A stretch of 64,000 bases of DNA from Aldehydirespirator sp965116195 (GTDB lineage: Bacteria; Actinomycetota; Acidimicrobiia; Acidimicrobiales; Aldehydirespiratoraceae), in NCBI GenBank assembly GCA_965116195.1, contig OZ220491.1, positions 1,364,001-1,428,000 on the forward strand. Reading direction: 5' to 3'. The notes under the pieces were generated by a model that saw only the letters and a program-made list of their open reading frames with translations, had not been told where the DNA came from and made no database searches. Shown here one piece after another: positions 62,901-64,000 of the stretch; within the stretch, counting starts at the first letter, position 1; the number at the start of each line of letters is the position of its first letter. A program made the translations under genes and the position numbers.

Positions 62901-63472
62901 CAGCGATCACCGCAAACCTGCACCATAGTTGTGCCATACGAAGTAACGGAACTCTCACATGTTGGGAAAGCGATGGCACAGAAGTTTATTCGCCTTCCGG
63001 AACGTTCAAGCAAGTGAGCGCAGGTTCGGACATCTGCGCAATCCGCACCGATGACACCCTGGCGTGCTGGGATCCCGACAAGAAAGAAGACCCTCAACTT
63101 GATGTGCCCTTTGGAACATTCTCGTCCGTTACTACCTTCTTTCGACACATCTGCGCGATTCGCACCGATAGTACTATTGTATGCTGGAATGATAACAACT
63201 TCTATGGCGAGATAGACTCGCCTTCTGGAGAATTTACAGCGGTAAGCGCAGGCTGGAGCCATGGTTGTGCCATACGTAGAAATGGCACCCTCACATGTTG
63301 GGGGAAAAACTGGAGCGGCCAAACTGACGCGCCTGCTGGAACATATTTGGCAGTAAGCGCAGGATATGATCATAGTTGCGCTGTGCGCAGTGATCACACG
63401 CTTAACTGCTGGGGAAGCAATGATCGTGGGCAGGCCAAAATGTCAGCAATCGACCTCCGACAGGATCAGTGA
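59948..63472 (+). CDS. Giant secreted RCC1-type beta-propeller protein (28 blades)
   Basis: 1174 residues. An N-terminal hydrophobic segment (LPAMTFAWTLVVLLCAVVTSAS, about 42-63) suggests export. The rest is 28 blade units of about 37 residues of the form SAGxxHSCAIRxDxTITCWGxNxxGQTxAP. I count 14 units, a 28-residue acidic linker (GADDDETLDDELDQW), then 14 more, which fits four seven-bladed propellers in two pairs. Each unit has two cysteines (HSC and CWG), suggesting disulphides and an extracytoplasmic location. A 333-nt segment (three units) is nearly identical at 62108 and 62441, a recent duplication. Composition is AT-richer than the neighbours. Function unknown; binding or adhesion likely. 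Confidence 0.87.
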   Translation: MQMTSRTLASDTKSHPATTKYHRSKVIGVTPVSESRRLWWKLPAMTFAWTLVVLLCAVVTSASGTSPDDHSLTPRLVQDTAPIPKATHINPVQNFKTAKGTTVNTYKSVSVGWSHSCAIRTDHQISCWGSNNHGQTDAPSGTFTSIASFALHSCAVHSEGSIVCWGQGFDRNMALSEGYKQVSIGNNYTCVIRSNDTLTCSGINNYGQTDAPSGTFKTVATGTSHSCAIRTDNTIRCWGSNNYGQSNAPTGTFLTVTNGLHHSCAIRTDYTVTCWGYSHYDQTLPTDDKLTTISAGGSHTCAIRVDDTITCWGSNNHSQSTVPPGTFKSVDAGHYHSCGIHTDDTITCWGLNAHGQTTAPISAYVTISAGYEHNCSLIYNNSITCWGSNDYNQLETPVGIFKSVRAGRSHSCAVRTDDTLICWGANHYDQSEAPEGSFKAVSTGDTHSCAIRTNNTVICWGERGYGTDTETKAPSGLFKTLSSGGLHDCGVRTDNTITCWGNNAGGETTTPTGKFKTVSAGGNHSCAIRTDNTITCWGINSQGQTTAPSGKFKTVSAGGEHSCAVQMDNSIACWGFDAYEATTAPAGAFKTVSAGDNHSCAIRIDDTLVCWGFNRVGQGVAPHSHPPTRATTDGADDDETLDDELDQWTFERVSAGTNHSCGVSHDGTIVCWGNNNFGRTANVPTEESILIASGRLHSCAIRLDDTITCWGHNNYGQTSVPLGKFKTVTAGGAHSCAIRLDDTITCWGHNNHGQTTTPTGTFKTVSAGEYHTCAVSTGNGVTCWGINWAAPTDAIAGDVKAVSSGGMHACAILSNDTIRCWGSNNHGQTNVPLGKFKTVTAGGAHSCAIRLDDTITCWGHNNHGQTTTPTGTFKTVSAGGSHTCAIPTDETIKCWGDNHYGQTTTPGATGSEKFEAVSIGAYFSCAIRSGGTANSTVACWGAQSTAPDGTFKSISAGRSHACGILTSDQIKCWGYGDYSPTGRFTAITANLHHSCAIRSNGTLTCWESDGTEVYSPSGTFKQVSAGSDICAIRTDDTLACWDPDKKEDPQLDVPFGTFSSVTTFFRHICAIRTDSTIVCWNDNNFYGEIDSPSGEFTAVSAGWSHGCAIRRNGTLTCWGKNWSGQTDAPAGTYLAVSAGYDHSCAVRSDHTLNCWGSNDRGQAKMSAIDLRQDQ

Positions 63473-63514
63473 TGAAGTCGTGTCATACTATACTACGAGT
63501 CCATCGCCACAACT

Positions 63515-64000
63515 ATGCAGGTGAATACAGTGCCATCAAATAACTTCGATCGGGCATCCGACAAGCGAGCAGCGAACGCGGTTGTCAGTCGGCTGAACGG
63601 GTTTCAGAGTGTACAGTACGGGTGCTGTATGTTGATTGTACTACTAATATTGACCATGCTACCAGACAGAGGGGCAGCAGTTGACTTGCACAGCACTGAT
63701 ACCTTACTCAAGGCTACATTCACGGATCTGGATAAGTCTATTGGTGTTAGTTTGTCCTCCAATACACCGCGGTTTGTTGTGGATGAGTTTGAGGTGGTAG
63801 TGCGATTTAGCGAGCCTGTGATGTCCATGGACGCAGACAATTTACATATAGCTAACGGTGAGATAAAGCAAATCTATGGTAATGGTGAAATCTTCATAGT
63901 GTGGATTAGACCCATTAGTGAAGGACTTGTCATGGTACAGGTTCCGGGTCGATCTGTAGTTAGTTCTTCCGGGACATCAACTAACCTAGCATCCGGACCA
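63515..64000 (+). CDS. Secreted Ig-like (Big-type) domain protein, 5' part only
   Basis: The frame from the ATG at 63515 is open to the window end (162 codons). A hydrophobic segment (CCMLIVLLILTMLPDRGAA, about 44-62) may be a signal anchor. FVVDEFEVVVRFSEPVM ... LHIANGEI ... VWIRPISEGLVMVQVPG follows a bacterial Ig-like pattern common in large surface proteins. AT-rich codons (TTA, ATA, AGA) continue the composition of the RCC1 gene 42 bp upstream, so the two were perhaps acquired together. Confidence 0.65.
   Translation, partial: MQVNTVPSNNFDRASDKRAANAVVSRLNGFQSVQYGCCMLIVLLILTMLPDRGAAVDLHSTDTLLKATFTDLDKSIGVSLSSNTPRFVVDEFEVVVRFSEPVMSMDADNLHIANGEIKQIYGNGEIFIVWIRPISEGLVMVQVPGRSVVSSSGTSTNLASGP

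Noticed and set aside
62384..63397. 337-codon minus-strand frame opposite the RCC1 gene
   Set aside because: Its repeated CAYG.E motif is the antisense image of the blade repeat.

Overview
The window looks like chromosomal DNA of a high-GC actinobacterium, most plausibly a marine and possibly host-associated member of the Acidimicrobiia or a relative. The evidence is indirect. There is an actinobacterial gene block (comEA-comEC-holA, rpsT, lepA-hrcA-dnaJ2), an F420-type luciferase-like oxidoreductase, TIGR03084 and Rv2466c-like families typical of mycothiol-containing actinobacteria, a DMSP-demethylase-like protein, and secreted Calx-beta, Fn3, RCC1 and Ig-like proteins of the kind common in marine and sponge-associated bacteria. 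The taxon itself is an inference.

Layout. 0-3.8 kb (minus): a flavin monooxygenase cut by the left edge, then an overlapping pair, a DmdA-like GcvT-family protein and a DsbA/Rv2466c-like thioredoxin-fold protein. 4.2-16.8 kb (mostly plus): acyl-CoA metabolism, with a biotin-dependent acyl-CoA carboxylase (beta and alpha subunits), an AtuA/DUF1446 protein, a TIGR03084 protein, an enoyl-CoA hydratase, an APH-type kinase and a zinc alcohol dehydrogenase. It is interrupted at 10.4-12.0 kb by a decayed restriction-modification locus and an IS1595-type transposase remnant. 17-25 kb: tRNA-Pro, a zinc-ribbon membrane protein, a SpoIIE-type phosphatase, Der GTPase, a membrane pseudokinase and a LysM protein. 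25-29.5 kb (minus): dnaJ2, hrcA, lepA, rpsT. 29.6-36 kb: an accessory island wedged between rpsT and holA, holding a Calx-beta surface protein with a G17 homopolymer, a nuclease-HTH plus nucleotidyltransferase pair, an IS30 element and a frameshifted three-Cys-motif-partner remnant. 36-43 kb: holA, comEC, comEA, an orphan HicB-like gene, a RelE-like toxin with an HTH-ImmA/IrrE antitoxin, and thioredoxin-TPR. 43.5-45 kb: an F420 LLM enzyme and tRNA-Ala.

45-53.8 kb (minus) is one tightly packed eight-gene operon: ROK repressor, M20 deacylase/peptidase, sugar ABC transporter (binding protein, permease, ATPase), a YhfX-like PLP enzyme, a PPGK-like ROK kinase and NagB. A visible TTGACA-17-TACATT promoter, an overlapping inverted-repeat operator and a near-leaderless start precede it. 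It reads as an uptake and catabolic route for an acylated or amino-acid-conjugated amino sugar, without NagA. 54-60 kb: a DUF4143 ATPase, a CaiB-type CoA-transferase, a 3-hydroxyisobutyrate-dehydrogenase-like enzyme and an APH kinase. 60-64 kb: a very large secreted RCC1-type protein (28 blades) and the start of an Ig-like protein, both AT-richer than the rest.

The most unusual property is window-wide. Short local direct duplications are everywhere, in intergenic DNA and inside genes, including housekeeping genes such as der. Every coding repeat I measured has a period divisible by three (18, 30, 36, 54, 60, 66, 69, 72, 75, 78, 111 nt). Intergenic arrays have periods such as 20, 41, 74, 76, 77, 81, 83 and 89. 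Many intergenic copies are duplicated gene starts or gene ends. This looks like an ongoing duplication process filtered by selection for reading frame, and it has put 55-130 residue hydrophilic inserts into several otherwise conserved enzymes.
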